Positions 1 to 11,385 of a stretch of DNA of 64,000 nt are shown one piece after another (the first letter of the stretch is position 1; each line of letters starts with the position of its first letter). Position numbers and translations under genes: made by a program. The stretch covers positions 4,939,001-5,003,000 of the forward strand of contig JAQISU010000094.1 in the NCBI GenBank assembly GCA_029339505.1, given 5' to 3'. The DNA is from Unio delphinus (taxonomy: Eukaryota > Mollusca > Bivalvia > Unionida > Unionidae). The notes beneath the pieces were generated by a model that saw only the letters and a list, made by a program, of their open reading frames with translations, was not told where the DNA came from and searched no databases.

Positions 1-246
1 CAAAGACACAGTGGTCCCTTTTAAGAGTGCTCTTAAGACTCACCTGTTTCGACTGCAGTGACAAACTTAGCAACCTAATCATGTTTTGTATCATATATGT
101 TTTCAGCATGTTTTTATGTTTTCCAATTTCATTGTTTTTGTCATTTGTTGTTCTGTAGTGTAGTCATATCATTATTGATGGTGTAAAGCGCTTAGAGCTT
201 CGAAAGATTAGGCGCTATACAAAGTCCTCATTATTATTATTATTAT
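1..246 (+). mobile_element. 3' end of a CR1/L2-like LINE
   Basis: Bases 2-61 read as the last codons of a reverse-transcriptase ORF ending FKSALKTHLFRLQ and a TGA stop. A short 3' UTR follows, containing AAGCGCTTAGAG and GGCGCTATACAAAG, and closes in an ATT microsatellite tail. CR1/L2-clade LINEs typically end in a FKxxLKTHLF C-terminus, an AGCGC-containing UTR and a short microsatellite instead of poly(A). The element continues left of the window, so its length is unknown. The clade call is by eye. Confidence 0.7.
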
Positions 247-613
247 CTTTCTGCAGGTCAATACATTCATGGATTCATAAATAAAACCAATAAGGGTCTA
301 TTTAGTTATCTTTTCTTTGCATTCGACTCTGTCAATGGCACACGAGATCCAAGATTCAAGTGTAATTTCATATGTCAACCAATCAAGTAATACATTTCAC
401 TCTAAATATTAAATAATATTGATGATACTTATTTTCTGTCTTCTTATATATAATATCGTAAGCCTTTCAGTACATAAGCACCTGCTTAGTCTAAAACTAA
501 ATCACGAATTAAGAAAAGCAAAATATAATCGCTGAACTATTCCCAACGGTACAAGCATCTGCACGTCTAATTGTTCCATGACTGAAGCATTGTTACAGCT
601 AAAATTCTTAATA
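247..613. other. Gene-free stretch
   Basis: AT-rich sequence between the LINE tail and the first exon candidate. No reading frame, repeat or RNA gene is supported here. Confidence 0.5.
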
Positions 614-731
614 TGTTACAGAGCTCTGCCAACAATTAGAAAAATACCTTCAGTTGATTCAGAGTGGTAATATCCCGTCTGAAGAGGATGCTGTAAACAA
701 CATGGCAGAAAAGAACACCGATGCTGTTGAG
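614..731 (+). CDS. Internal exon candidate, helical protein
   Basis: The segment is preceded by ATGTTACAG and followed by GAG/GTTTAA, so an acceptor and a weak donor bracket an open frame. The frame reads LCQQLEKYLQLIQSGN and then an acidic stretch rich in E, D, N and A. Composition is helical and charged, similar in style to the coiled-coil exon at 3628-3909 on the same strand, so the two may belong to one gene. No family is recognised. The exon could be spurious because the donor is not a strong consensus. Confidence 0.4.
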
Positions 732-906
732 GTTTAAAATTCAGTTTTCACATAATGCAGTTATTTTGTTTATTCTTAAATATTTTGTTCAAATTAATTA
801 TGTTTGCATGTGCTGCGATAGAAGATGGAGCGTGTTAAACATGTAATCTGATATTTGTTTTTACGCATATCAGGACTGAGAAATTGAGAACGCTTTATTA
901 ACGTGC

Positions 907-937
<31 letters not shown>

Positions 938-984
938 TGTATGTATGTATGTATGTATGTATGTATGTATGTATGTATGTATGC
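907..984. repeat. (TATG)n microsatellite
   Basis: About 19 nearly perfect copies of the tetranucleotide. Nothing else is seen between 732 and 1412. Confidence 0.95.
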
Positions 985-1412
985 ATGCTAATTCTTTGGA
1001 TAGGAGAAATCGTTTTAATTAGTTTCCAATACAAAAGTCGATTCTATTAAAATTTTGAATTCTTTCCGGATATCTATATGACTGTTTTTGTTTCCGCGTC
1101 CCAGAAGTGGTAATCATGCAGTTTGATTAATTTGCCTTCTTTGTAATAGGATAAGACAATACAATATAAAATGAAGCTGATTCCGAGGTATGGACAAGAG
1201 AACCGGAATTAGATCAACAGGCTGAAATATCCTTTCCTTTCTATTTATGTAATTTAGTACCTTACAGAGTATAGTAAGGATTAATTATTGACAACTCACA
1301 AGCATTTTACAACGTATGTATCAAATCTGGTACATAATAAAAAGATTAAAATTGGGATTCTTCGCTTCAAAGAACTTTCTCGTTAATAACTTCACTAGCT
1401 GATATACAGTGT

Positions 1413-2140
1413 TTAAAATACTAGCTCAAGAAGACTGAAATAAGTCAAATAAGTCTGAAATCGATTCCCTAAAATCAAACAATAATAAATGAGCATCCGT
1501 GTCGCAATGTATTCCTGTATCACAGCAATATTAACGGAACATTGAGGTTTACTGTGATAGGGAGATGATTTAAATTCTCGGATGCCTAATTGATGCATAA
1601 CTTGTTTGAATTTTCCAGAGAAAAAAATTTGACCGATCCTCAGACTGGACAAATTCGGGATTGAAAATAACTGTCAAAATCTTCATCAAAGCTTTTGTTA
1701 GACTATTCTGGAAATGAATGGACGCATACATTATGTTCAAGAAATATTGATTCCCTGACTTTGTCTTTGGTACGGGACTGACTCAGTCTGCCATTAATTT
1801 GCTTAATGATTTGTCCAATGGAGGAATAGGCTGCTGATGAGCCTTAGTTTTCCTCTCGTTTGGTTTTCATACAATTTGATAACCCTGATAATATGTTCAT
1901 TATTTAGAAACATCATTTTTAAATGTCGGCCAAGCGTTTTTGATACGTATTTTTGGCTCCTAAATGACCAGTACAGGAAGCTTCATGAGCGTGATATTGG
2001 ATTTACTGTCGATATAAAAGTGAAGAAAGTATTTGATAAAACACTTACGCTCGTTAACAGTGGTATATCAGGTGGTCTCAATTATCTGATAAGGACCCAT
2101 GTTTTTACAAAAGAAAACACTCACATTTGTGCTGCATCCG
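1413..2140 (-). pseudogene. Ty3/Gypsy integrase relic
   Basis: On the minus strand short blocks in shifting frames match a Gypsy-type integrase in the correct order. They are GHLGAKNTYQKRL (HHCC zinc region, about 1.95 kb), KPNERKTKAHQQP, PKTKSGNQYFLNIM (start of the catalytic core), FKQVMHQLGI and KSSPYH (core), then FSLLELVF near 1413. The position of the second catalytic Asp reads LRIGQ, so the residue is lost. Stops and frameshifts occur throughout. A further block around 3140-3340 (VDKDYNNLKQLILVKYFKN) faintly recalls a Gypsy Gag segment, so more of the element may extend right. No LTRs are found. Confidence 0.65.
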
Positions 2141-3627
2141 TTTATCTAAAGCCCTGCAAAACATACAGGAGGTATTGGAAGTTTTCTTATTGTTTGACAC
2201 CTAGTTATTGTCTCATGTGTTATCCTGACTAGAATGAGTAGTGAATGAATAAGTACTGTCTCTTGACTAATCCATACCAGAATGTTACTAAATCAAACAA
2301 TGACCAATTAATGTGTCAGCGCAAGCAGTAAATTCGAGAAAACATCATACTCCCAGATTTATTTTTGTAATAGTTATATTATCCGCACAAGCAGAATACA
2401 AAAAGGGGTTTCATTCTCAATCAGATCAACCTTTAGAGAGATACATCGCTTTTGTAATTAGCAGTGGATTAGTCATGATTTTTTAACCAACTAGAAAAAT
2501 TGCCTCGTAACAATTGAATACCCTCAATACATAACGAAGTCAATGAGCTGTCTGTAATGCCAAAATGAAACAATGGAGACGAATATTAATTAATCTGTCT
2601 TTTACTCCCTGAATCAAAACACCTTAACTTAATATGCTTTTTAAGACAAAGGCAATCTACCTGATATTTAAAGACTCTGAGACCCTTGTCGTTTGATGTT
2701 TGAATAGTGATACGCTTGGCAAAACCAGTTTGAGATATATACCCCTTCGGCATGAATGGTTCCTACTTTATGAAAATAAAATAAGAACGAGTTTCGTTTG
2801 ACATAACCAATTTATTTTCTCTCAAAACCAATATGTGACCTGGACATATCTAAAATAAGATCTTTTACAATATCTCTGTATTATGTTGCTTCTTTTTCAA
2901 CCTGTTTGAATCAGACATTACGTCCCTTTCTTTATAGCAATAATATAATGTCAGAACAATCTGATCAGAAGTTTGATTTATAAATATTTAAATGTTTTAA
3001 GACTGATACGAGACTGAGATGATTTGTTTTGTCAAAATAATGCTTATTAGCAAATGAAATTTTTCGAGTCAAGGAATGATCATCAAATATGCGAGCAGAA
3101 TTTGCCAACGTTTTCCAATTTCTCACCTAGATTGGTCTTCAGTTCACTATGGACGCAATTCTTAAACACTTATATTCTTGAAGTATTTCACTAATATGAG
3201 CTGTTTGAGATTATTGTAATCTTTATCAACTTTCTTGGCTGAGCACCATCTATCAAATATTTGTTATTTGTCACCTTGTGCTTGTGCAGTTTTCCTTCTA
3301 CAATTTCTAAACGTTTATCAATTTGTGTCAGGTACCAACTCATAACTCTTCAAGATCGATGCCAAATCATGATCAGGATTTTTTGGTATTGACAGTGAAG
3401 TAAAGACTTCCATGCGCTTTTAAAATATATTCAATTTGAAATAATAAGTTCCAATGCTCATTTGATACTCAATCTGAATCTAATAGAGGAGCACATATTT
3501 AAAGATCTCTTCCACGGAGGTAAGTTATATATATTACGTGGCAAATAATTTCCCACTTAATGCTTGACAAGTAGGACTAACCTGCATGCTTATTCTGTTA
3601 CAATGGAATAGGATTTTTCTTTCCTAG
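2141..3627. other. Gene-poor stretch, possible retroelement debris
   Basis: No clean reading frame. The minus strand around 3140-3340 has weak Gag-like words; otherwise the sequence is AT-rich and featureless. The right end leads into the polypyrimidine/AG acceptor of the exon at 3628. Confidence 0.3.
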
Positions 3628-3909
3628 AACGGTGATCTTGACAAGAACAATGATTTGGAGCGATCTCTCTTTGAGGAGTTAGAAAAGAACTTCTCTACAT
3701 TAAAACAAATGCTTATAAGCCAGAAAGAGTGCGAGAAGGATGAAGCAGAAAGAAGGCGTGTGCAAAGGCAGAATGAAGCCGATCAAATGAAAAACCTACT
3801 TTCGCAGCTGGCAAATATTAACGCACGTTTAGATACTCTATCTAAACAGGTTGATCATTTAACCCGGGATAACGAAAACACAGAAAATGCTCCGATCCAC
3901 AACAGAGAA
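3628..3909 (+). CDS. Coiled-coil exon
   Basis: The exon is bounded by the acceptor TTTCTTTCCTAG and the donor GAA/GTAGGT. It is 282 nt, exactly 94 codons, so its ends are compatible with phase 0. The protein is strongly heptad-like and charged (RSLFEELEKNFSTLKQML, then a KDEAERRRVQRQNEADQMKN stretch, then LLSQLANINARLDTLSKQVD), a predicted coiled coil of about 70 residues followed by a polar tail. The last 60 nt (from 3850) recur downstream as separate mini-exons at 4346 and 13991. No family is assigned; coiled-coil tails of this kind occur in many immune-type GTPases and TRIM-like proteins. Confidence 0.6.
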
Positions 3910-3917
3910 GTAGGTGT

Positions 3918-3920
<3 letters not shown>

Positions 3921-3993
<73 letters not shown>

Positions 3994-4037
3994 ATCTGTC
4001 TATCTATCTATCTCCCTCAATATCTCTCTCTCTCTCT

Positions 4038-4094
<57 letters not shown>
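3921..4094. repeat. (TC)n and (TA)n microsatellites, unit 1
   Basis: TC tract 3921-3990, a short imperfect CTAT/CTCAATAT spacer, then a TA tract 4041-4094. Open frames through it (SLSLSL, YIYIYI) are artefacts of the repeat. Confidence 0.95.
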
Positions 4095-4096
<2 letters not shown>

Positions 4097-4320
4097 AGCA
4101 GCAGAGAGGGCAAATCGAACAACTTTTTGGATTCTTCTTGGTAAATTAAGGTCTCCTACGAAACTGAAAAAATAACGCCAAAAACATTTTAAAAAAAGCC
4201 TCTCTCTAACCGAGAGTTTTTCTCTGAGGTATTCTCCAAGAGTCTTTCTTACGGTTTATTAGTATGCTAGTGATTGTTTACTATATGACGTATATTCGAT
4301 GTCGCACGCTCTCTGCTGCT
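4097..4320 (+). repeat. Polinton-terminus-like segment, copy A (complete)
   Basis: A 224-bp segment starting AGCAGCAGAGAGGGC and ending GCTCTCTGCTGCT, so its own ends are inverted repeats of about 12-15 bp. Related copies lie at 4623-4693 plus 13846-13965 (one copy split by an insert), 14205-14403, and inverted at 37146-37355. The last two bracket the Polinton, so copy A is read as a solo terminus carried along in the tandem duplication; a MITE is the alternative. The AG at the outer end fits the AG start common in Mavericks. Confidence 0.7.
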
Positions 4321-4345
4321 GTTTAAAAAATCATTTTCTCAACAG

Positions 4346-4405
4346 GCTGATCATTTAATCCGGGATAACGAAAACACAGAAAATGCTGTGATCCACAACA
4401 GAGGA
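4346..4405 (+). CDS. 60-nt mini-exon, duplicate 2
   Basis: It is preceded by the acceptor TTTTCTCAACAG and followed by the donor GTAGGT. It holds exactly 20 codons, in the same frame as the end of exon 3628-3909, with a few substitutions (VDHLTRD becomes ADHLIRD; APIHNRE becomes AVIHNRG). Being phase 0 and a multiple of three, it could be included without shifting the frame. Whether it is spliced in vivo is unknown. Confidence 0.5.
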
Positions 4406-4413
4406 GTAGGTGT

Positions 4414-4416
<3 letters not shown>

Positions 4417-4493
<77 letters not shown>

Positions 4494-4561
4494 CTCCCTC
4501 CCTCTCTCTCTCAATATCTGTCTATCTATCTCTCTCTCTCAATATCTCTCTCTCTCTCTCT

Positions 4562-4620
<59 letters not shown>
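4417..4620. repeat. (TC)n and (TA)n microsatellites, unit 2
   Basis: Same arrangement as unit 1 with a longer TC tract and an extra CCCTCC interruption, followed by TA repeats from about 4565 to 4620. Confidence 0.95.
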
Positions 4621-4622
<2 letters not shown>

Positions 4623-4693
4623 AGCAGCAGAGAGGGCAAATCGGACAACTTTTTGGATTCTTCTTGGTAAATTAAGGTCTCCTACGAAACTGA
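4623..4693 (+). repeat. Polinton-terminus-like segment, copy B/C, left part
   Basis: Begins AGCAGCAGAGAGGGC like copy A and runs to CCTACGAAACTGA, where the minisatellite of the 9.15-kb insert starts. The remainder of this copy resumes at 13846. Confidence 0.8.
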
Positions 4694-5057
4694 CCAAATC
4701 CACACCCAAATCCACCCAAATCCACACCCAAATCCACCCAAATCCACTAAAATCAGCCCCAAATCCACCCCAGTCCACTAAAATGAACCCAAATCCACCC
4801 AAAATCACTCCAAATCCAATAAAATCAACCCCAAATCCACCGAAATTCACTAAAATCAACCCCAAATCCATACAAATCCACTAAAATCAACCCCAAATCC
4901 ACCCAAAATCAACCCCAAATCCACCCAAATCCACAAAAATCCACTAAAATCAACCCCAAAGCCACCCAAATCCACTAAAATGAACCCCAAATCCAACCAA
5001 ATCCAAGCAAAATCACCCCAAATCCACCCAAATAACACTAAAATCCACTTAAATCCC
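4694..5057 (+). repeat. CCAAATCCAC minisatellite, left array
   Basis: About 360 bp of degenerate 10-15-bp units built from CCAAATCCAC, CACCCAAATC and CACTAAAATCAACC. The complementary strand carries repeated GGG runs. The ORFs seen through it (GFGVDF-type repeats) are repeat artefacts. The inverted counterpart is at 13497-13840. Confidence 0.9.
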
Positions 5058-5063
5058 AACAAT

Positions 5064-5220
5064 AATCTTTGCTAATATGATTGAAAAACTGACAATTGTT
5101 CTAAATAGGGTTCCAAAGTCTGACATCTTGAATCAAATTCCGTATCATCTGAGGCAAATATTATTCCATCATTTTTTTCAAAAATTATTTGGAGTATTCG
5201 TTTACGGATAGTAAACATGC
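5064..5220 (-). pseudogene. Duplicate fragment of the MULE transposase
   Basis: The segment aligns with 12066-12225 in the same orientation, sharing CAATATGATT-, AATTGTTCTAAATAGGGTT- and CGTATCATCTG-type blocks with scattered differences. It corresponds to the region around the two stop codons of the main copy. It starts directly inside the left minisatellite array, which suggests a deleted second copy or a rearranged end of the same element. Confidence 0.75.
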
Positions 5221-5352
5221 AACACAAACACACAAATCAGGGCCAGATCAGGCCAGGGGTCGAGGGGGTGGGAAGGGCACACAAGCAAAAGTATATGTGA
5301 TTATTTAGTCAAAGTGTGCATAATACAAAATGAGAATAAGATGGTGGTCGAA

Positions 5353-5360
5353 TTTAATTG

Positions 5361-5432
<72 letters not shown>
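5353..5432. repeat. (TA)n microsatellite
   Basis: About 40 TA units. The flanking 5221-6850 contains no supported gene; a G-rich stretch lies near 6325. Confidence 0.95.
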
Positions 5433-5437
<5 letters not shown>

Positions 5438-6858
5438 CGTAGGTTGTGGGATTTGATCCCCAAAGTGGGGTTACGGGAAGGCAGTGTTCTCATGTAAATT
5501 TCAAATCGAAAGTTATATATATTTGTGCCTTATCTCATACAATAACTATGTAAGTGTTCAAATTCAATATGTATACTTATTTGTTAACCCTATTCGTGTT
5601 TTACTCAGCGCGCAGGTATATAAATCTTGTGAGCAGTATTGACCTTTGATTACTCAATACCAAGTACTATACATAGCATTCTTCTAACTAGAATGAAATG
5701 TATAAAAGTTCTGCCCACATATACAGTGCATTTATTCAAAGTTCAGACTCCTGACGTCGTGATATGTTGATACCTTAGATGCTCTATTATACATGCAGTC
5801 TGAAATATTTATTCCTCATATGAACATAATTAGGTTAGGAATACGATGATTCTTTCAACTTCTACTAACTTATTAGAAAGTGATACATAACACAAACAAT
5901 GTTATATGTTATCCATCTGACCTTCATGAACTTATGGGGATGACATAATCTTAATTCCGATAGCAACCAAATCAAAATATATTTTAAAATCTATATTAAA
6001 AAAAAACAGCCATATTTGGAATATTTTTAGGCAAATTGTGTTTGTGATGGCTAGCAACGATTCAGCAATCAGGTAGAAAAACTTTTTTACATCTCGAGAT
6101 AATGCAATCGTAAAAGTAAAACAATGAATTGAAGGAAATATTTATCATTACATAATCTACAAATTATTTTTGGTTTCAATGAAATGCAAGTGAGATACAT
6201 AATTTTGACATCTTCAAACAACCACACTATTTAATATTTTCAATTTTTAGGAAAAGTTTAATCTGATGTATTCTAGTAAATACTTCTCATTGCTCCCATA
6301 TGAACTATTTACCTTTTCATTTAAGGGGGGGTGGGGTGAGTGCCCGCCATGTATAGCCTATGGTGTGCATAAAAATGGCGTTAAACCTGCGGATCGGGAA
6401 GATAAGAACCGTCCACTCCTTCGGTCAACTTCTTTGATCTGCACATGCGCTTCCATACCAAGGTGATAATTGCGCTTCTGACGGCCATGGTCGGGCTTCT
6501 CACCCTAGCCACGGCAAACTTACGTAAGGGATAGTGTTAGCCTGCGGTCATGTTTAACATTAAACAATGGCTTGTCCGAATTACTTTGATTATACATGTT
6601 TTTATACTATTTTGGGTCGGGCAAAACGCCACAAGAAGAATAGCGTTTTTGTGGTAGTATACTATTTCCACTTTTCTAAACCTACAGAAATGTGAGTTAT
6701 AAATGTTCTTTTACATATTAGGAATTAATCACAGCTTTTTTTCTTCCAAACAAATAAAGGCGTGTGCAATCCACAGACTGCCCATACCAATTTCAGACTT
6801 GAATTATCATAATCACGCGCACACGTGAATAAGTTAACTAAATTCACCAGGTAGAGGG
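5433..6858. other. Gene-free stretch within the insert
   Basis: No conserved reading frame. Only short unsupported ORFs and a G-run (GGGGGGGTGGGGTG near 6326) are visible. Confidence 0.4.
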
Positions 6859-6965
6859 TCGTCCATTTAATACATACGCATGGAGGGGGGTGACCCAAAT
6901 GCGTACGCTTGCGTATGGGGGTGGGGGTGGGTCTACTGACAATGTACGTACGCATAAGAAACAGG
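6859..6965. repeat. Candidate left end of the GPDENP transposon
   Basis: Contains ACATACGCATGGAGGGGGG, GCGTACGCTTGCGTA and GTACGTACGCATAAG: alternating TACG/GCGTA palindromes next to G-runs. A related motif (CATACGTACGTACGCATAGG after a GGGTGGGTGGGG run) lies at 10884-10935, beyond the transposase gene. The pair would bound a ~4.1-kb element. The repeats are short and imperfect, so this is tentative. Confidence 0.35.
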
Positions 6966-7211
6966 AGGGGGGAAATGCTCCATCGTTTCAGCTTTCAAAC
7001 TAGTAGATATACTATATTGGAAATTTCTAAGTTAATCATGCGCGGTGCAGTCTGGGATATCGCACTGAACCTCAGTCTGCTGTGCACTAGTACATCATAG
7101 CATTTATGACATGAAGTTGAATTATATACATATATTATATATATAATATATATGTAGCCTCATGCAACTGAAATACAGCCTTTGTTTACGTTTATGTCAA
7201 TTTTGACACAA

Positions 7212-7238
7212 CAGGCCTACAGTTTAACTGTAGGCCTG
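7212..7238. repeat. Perfect 27-bp palindrome
   Basis: A 13-bp arm (CAGGCCTACAGTT) is followed by one central T and its exact reverse complement. It could form a hairpin or cruciform. It lies upstream of the transposase at 8941. Confidence 0.95.
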
Positions 7239-8940
7239 AGTAGACAGGCTGTGATTCAAACTGCAGACTTTCATGCTGCTGCTGCTCCGACTAAAACTGT
7301 CACTGTATATTGGTGTACTATTTCAGCACATCAGATGTTCAGTCGACACACTTATTTTATCACATTCTTGCCATTACATAACCATTAACCAGATTAGACA
7401 CGTTACATATGGCCATACATCACAATTAATTTTACTATATGTTCTCTACATATATTTCTCAGCACTGACCTTTCCACAGTGTGACAATCAATACAAATCA
7501 TATGAAAATCTAAAATACCCCCAAAGATGACTTCACGGTGAAATTCTTGTCAAGGGTTGACCGGCATTTTTTTGAGCTGCTGCACTGTAAACATAACAGC
7601 ATGTACACAGACCACATATTTCACTTCCGGATCATCACCAAGGCCTTATTACTCCATTTGCACTGTCGCCAAATTACACACTGACAACCACTCTCTCTGC
7701 TCATATTCTCAAGAATAAACAATTACCTTTAAATCCCTACCAAATATGCATCAATATAACTCTTCTATCACCACCAAAATGAGAGAGGAAAAAATGTTCT
7801 AAAAATAGACTGGAACTACATTCGTGTACTGAACTGGAAGTATTAATTGTGATGTGATTCCATATGTAATCTACTTTAATGACGTCACATATTAATCCGC
7901 CAACTAGCAGGCGCGCTAGCGGGTGAGGGTCCAGGGTCCAGTTTTTATGTACAAATTTAATGTCGCATGCACCTGCCTAATATAAAAAATTCATTGAAAA
8001 TATAATACGTGAGTGAGGTCAAAAAGGTCCATATTTCTGGATAGGTATTATGTAGCGCAACATAATCATATCACACACTTGACCTGACAAGTCTACTGAA
8101 GTTCTTAGAATAAAATGTTTATGTACCCCAACCCCTATTTTATACATGCATTTTATTATCCGAAGGCCATTTTTGACACCATGTGGTGCTCACAATGCAA
8201 ACGCAAGGCCTTTCCCTGGATGAAAATTTTGAAAAACATTGTCTACTAAATAGCTTGATGCAATTCATAATAGTTGTCATCCAAGCCGTTTTTGAGATAT
8301 TCTACTTGCCTTGAACCCACGTGTCTACTGCTATGGGAGGCTAGCTCTTCTTCCTAGCCGACTATTGGTATTTCACTATCAACATACTGCAGAGTAACTA
8401 TGGAAAGTGTACATGTCTGACATCAATTTCAAGAACAACACAAGCCTGAAACACCTAGTGCACAAATTTATCATTATCTTTAATTATTACACAATAGTGG
8501 CTCAAAAACTCACACCATACCCTTAAGTTAAGAAATTTGCCAGGGGCCAATTTACGAAACTGGACCCTGCCACCTGAGTAATGCCCCTGCAGCATAGGTC
8601 AAGGTCGCAGGCTCGTGTTGCTTTCTACCATATTAAATCAAGTATTACTGCTAACTTTATTTTTATAAAGTAATTAATGTTGCAGATGAAATTCTTGACT
8701 AGAGTAACGCAAGCAACTTATTAACCAATAACGGGAATGTGATAAAGGCAAAATGTAAGCAAGCCTCGGGACTTGTGTATCCGCGGATGAACACGCATAT
8801 GTACCTCGGCGGATATACTCGTGCCTACGGCTTGTTAATGCCATGACAGTTTGTCATTATATTTTATAGACTATAGTTGACAAGTTCACATAGTTTTAAT
8901 TATTATTATACGTGAATAAAATATTGGTTAAAAAATCACG
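7239..8940. other. Non-coding region upstream of the D-D-E transposase
   Basis: No conserved frame. The words GGGTCCAGGGTCCAG (about 7927) and CTGGACCCTGCC (about 8562) form an imperfect inverted pair. The region may contain the promoter or terminal part of the transposon, but no specific site can be supported. Confidence 0.3.
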
Positions 8941-10718
8941 ATGGATAATGCAGTCAAGTATAACTGTTTGTACAAAGCTGTGTGTAAAGCTAAATCGCAA
9001 GCAAGTAAAGAAGAACAACAGAAAGAAGCTAATCGAATATGGGAGAAAATAAAGCGTGGTGAAACTACATATGAATATGTTACTGCTGATCTAGCAAGTA
9101 AAGCGTTGGCGAGTAGAAGCAGTCTTCTCTCATTCTGGTCACGCGCACAAGCACCAGCAGCGACTGTATCGAAGCCTGAAGTGCAATGAGATATCTGCTC
9201 ATGCTGACGTTGACGCTCTAGCACCTGCAATGATGATTTCAGGTGCATCGGATGTGTTGCCTCTTATATCGATTGGTGCCGCTGAAAGCGACCGCCGCCG
9301 GTCGCAGGAAATGCGATCGTGCAAGACGTTAGATGACCTACATAAAACTTTATCAAAACAAGGCTATCATTTGTCAAGGTCTAGACGATCTAACTCAGTG
9401 GAAGGTAAACGTCACATAAAGACCGTACCTGTAAAACTGATAAGAGCTGCCAATACCGCTCATAACCGTCACAAAGGTGCAGCATTTGCGTTTGCATCTA
9501 TGTCATACCTAGATGAAATATGCTCTATGTTTGGAGAAGATGTGTGCTTCTACCTCAGCCAAGACGACAAGGCTAAGATGCCCCTTGGAATTCCGGCAGG
9601 GACAAAACAGGCGCCTATACTGATGCATCTCGAGTATGCGGTGCGTTTGCCAGATCACGACTTTGCTGTCGCGTCTCGCCATAAATTAATTACATCTGTC
9701 TATGCTGCCTGTGCCGTGACTCCGGGGAAGTTAATCGACGCTGTGACATACTCCGGTCCTACATATATTGCATTGCGCTTAATGAAACACGGCAGCAGTA
9801 CAGCATTTACACATGGGAATGATATGGAACGTCTTCGCTCAATTCCAAGTTTCCAGCCATTGATGTGCACAGCTGATGATTGTGTGAAACCAATAGTGGT
9901 CGTGGAGAGTGATGGAGGACCGGACGAGAATCCAAGATTTCCAAAACCGTTAAAGGTTGCAGCTGCTAGATTTATTGATTTGGATCTGGATGTGTATTTG
10001 TCAGGCACCCACGCACCACATTATTCAGCCTACAACAGAGTTGAGCGCCGGATTTCGCCACTGAGCCGAGAGCTAGCTGGACTAGTACTACCTCATGATC
10101 ACTACGGGTCACATCTCAATGCATCAGGAAAAACAATCGACACGGAGTTGGAAAAGAAGAACTTTGAGCAGGCAGGAAAAACACTGGCAGAAGTTAATTA
10201 AGTGTGATGAATCCGGCTGCTGTCGCCCATGGCGCACCTCATGGAAAAATTATTTTCCTGATCGTTTCCTGCCAGGACCTGTTGAACTTACACATTCTAC
10301 CGCTGGTCTTAGCATTCCTGAGCCAGAATCTGTAAAGGATCAGACGTATGTATACTACACTTCACTTGCACAGCGGCTAGCTTTTGGATCCAAAATTCCT
10401 TTTAATGCGTCATTTGATCTGCATTGTCCGTCACTTGCACAATCTGAAAGTATCAAGCGCACATGTCCTGTGTGCGGCGTGTATCACCCGTCGCAGGCCA
10501 GTGTAAGACGACACCAAAGCGTTCAGACTACTGAATCTACCGACACTGAGAACTTGAATCAAAACCTGGATGACGACGTCAGCGAGGCTGTGGATATTGA
10601 GACAGCGGCCCAGCATAGTGCAGCTAATGCTGTTGTGATTCAGCCTGACGTTAAGCTTGTTGCTGACATTCCTGTTATACGTAACCTGTTTGACTGGGTT
10701 CAATCGGCGTTTGTCTGA
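8941..10718 (+). pseudogene. D-D-E transposase-like gene of the GPDENP type
   Basis: Three frames in order make one gene. 8941-9189 gives a basic N-terminal domain ending ALASRSSLLSFWSRA. 9230-10201 gives the catalytic region with SQDDKAKMPLGIP, VESDGGPDENPRF and NRVERRISPLSREL, so Asp, Asp and Glu at about residues 112, 228 and 272 of that frame, followed by LPHDHYGSHL. A frame ending at 10718 gives IKCDESGCCRPWRTSW, RFLPG and a zinc-finger-like CPVCGVYHPSQASVRRHQ. There is a +1 shift near 9190-9230 and a shift with probable deletion near 10195. I recognise this as a widespread unnamed mobile-element protein of animals; the transposase role is inferred from the D-D-E pattern. Confidence 0.7.
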
Positions 10719-10883
10719 CCTTTAGCAGACACTGGCGAACTTTTTAAAGGTTTAATAACATGCAACTTATTTCTTTTATATATACAGCAGCTGAGGACTT
10801 TCTGTTTTGCTCCGTTTCATTCAACATTTGAATATTATTAATCCTGTGTCATTTCTGCGTGGATGAAATATTGGAAGTTCTAT

Positions 10884-10935
10884 ACGAGTGGGTGGGTGGG
10901 GGGTCGTTCATACGTACGTACGCATAGGGGGTGTT
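10884..10935. repeat. Candidate right end of the GPDENP transposon
   Basis: GTGGGTGGGTGGGG run followed by CATACGTACGTACGCATAGG. It resembles the motifs at 6859-6965 and lies about 170 bp beyond the transposase stop. Confidence 0.35.
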
Positions 10936-11172
10936 GACCAAGAGCTGTTGATCAGTGCATGCTGCATATCAAGACCGAATCAAACAATAATTCTACACTG
11001 TAACTGACACATAGCAACAATTTGTTGCACTGTATAACAATAATGAAGAAAAGTCACCACTTTATTAACAGCATGAACAGATTGTACTTTAAATATAAGT
11101 ATACTAAAGACACATAACAGTAAACAACATAAATTCACTGAAAAGCACATTTATTTGAAGGTACTAGTTTTG

Positions 11173-11256
11173 ATGGTCGTTGTTGTTGTAGGGTTTAACA
11201 CCATTTTTCAGCATATGAAAGGCTATACATGGCAGCCAGTATTAATGGTAAAAGTA
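11173..11256 (-). mobile_element. SINE 3' fragment
   Basis: Reads GTTGTTGTTGTAGGGTTTAA, a short core, then CTATACATGGCAGCCA. This matches the tail half of the complete SINE at 54879-55124 (same CAA-repeat tail, same CTATACATGGCAG core). The tRNA-like head is missing, consistent with 5' truncation. Confidence 0.7.
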
Positions 11257-11385
11257 GTAATTACACTTGAATAAAGCAAATACTTGTGTAGTAAATAAGT
11301 GTGTATAGTTGATATATGATTCAGAAATGAGTATGTATGTTTATTTTATTAAAATTTATAATAACAGTGAAGATGAATATGACGT

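Noticed and set aside
1837..2232. 131-codon plus-strand ORF
   Set aside because: It is the antisense shadow of the Gypsy integrase relic, whose motifs read on the minus strand.
3921..4670. Long frames coding SLSLSL and YIYIYI
   Set aside because: They are translations of CT and TA microsatellites; the same applies at 14062-14204, 37356-37436, 40188-40256, 42775-42853 and 56670-56790.
4694..5057. Gly/Phe/Val/Asp-rich proteins on the minus strand
   Set aside because: Produced by the minisatellite array in every frame; no start context or conservation signal.
9700..10008. Minus-strand ORF of 102 codons
   Set aside because: Antisense to the catalytic region of the D-D-E transposase.
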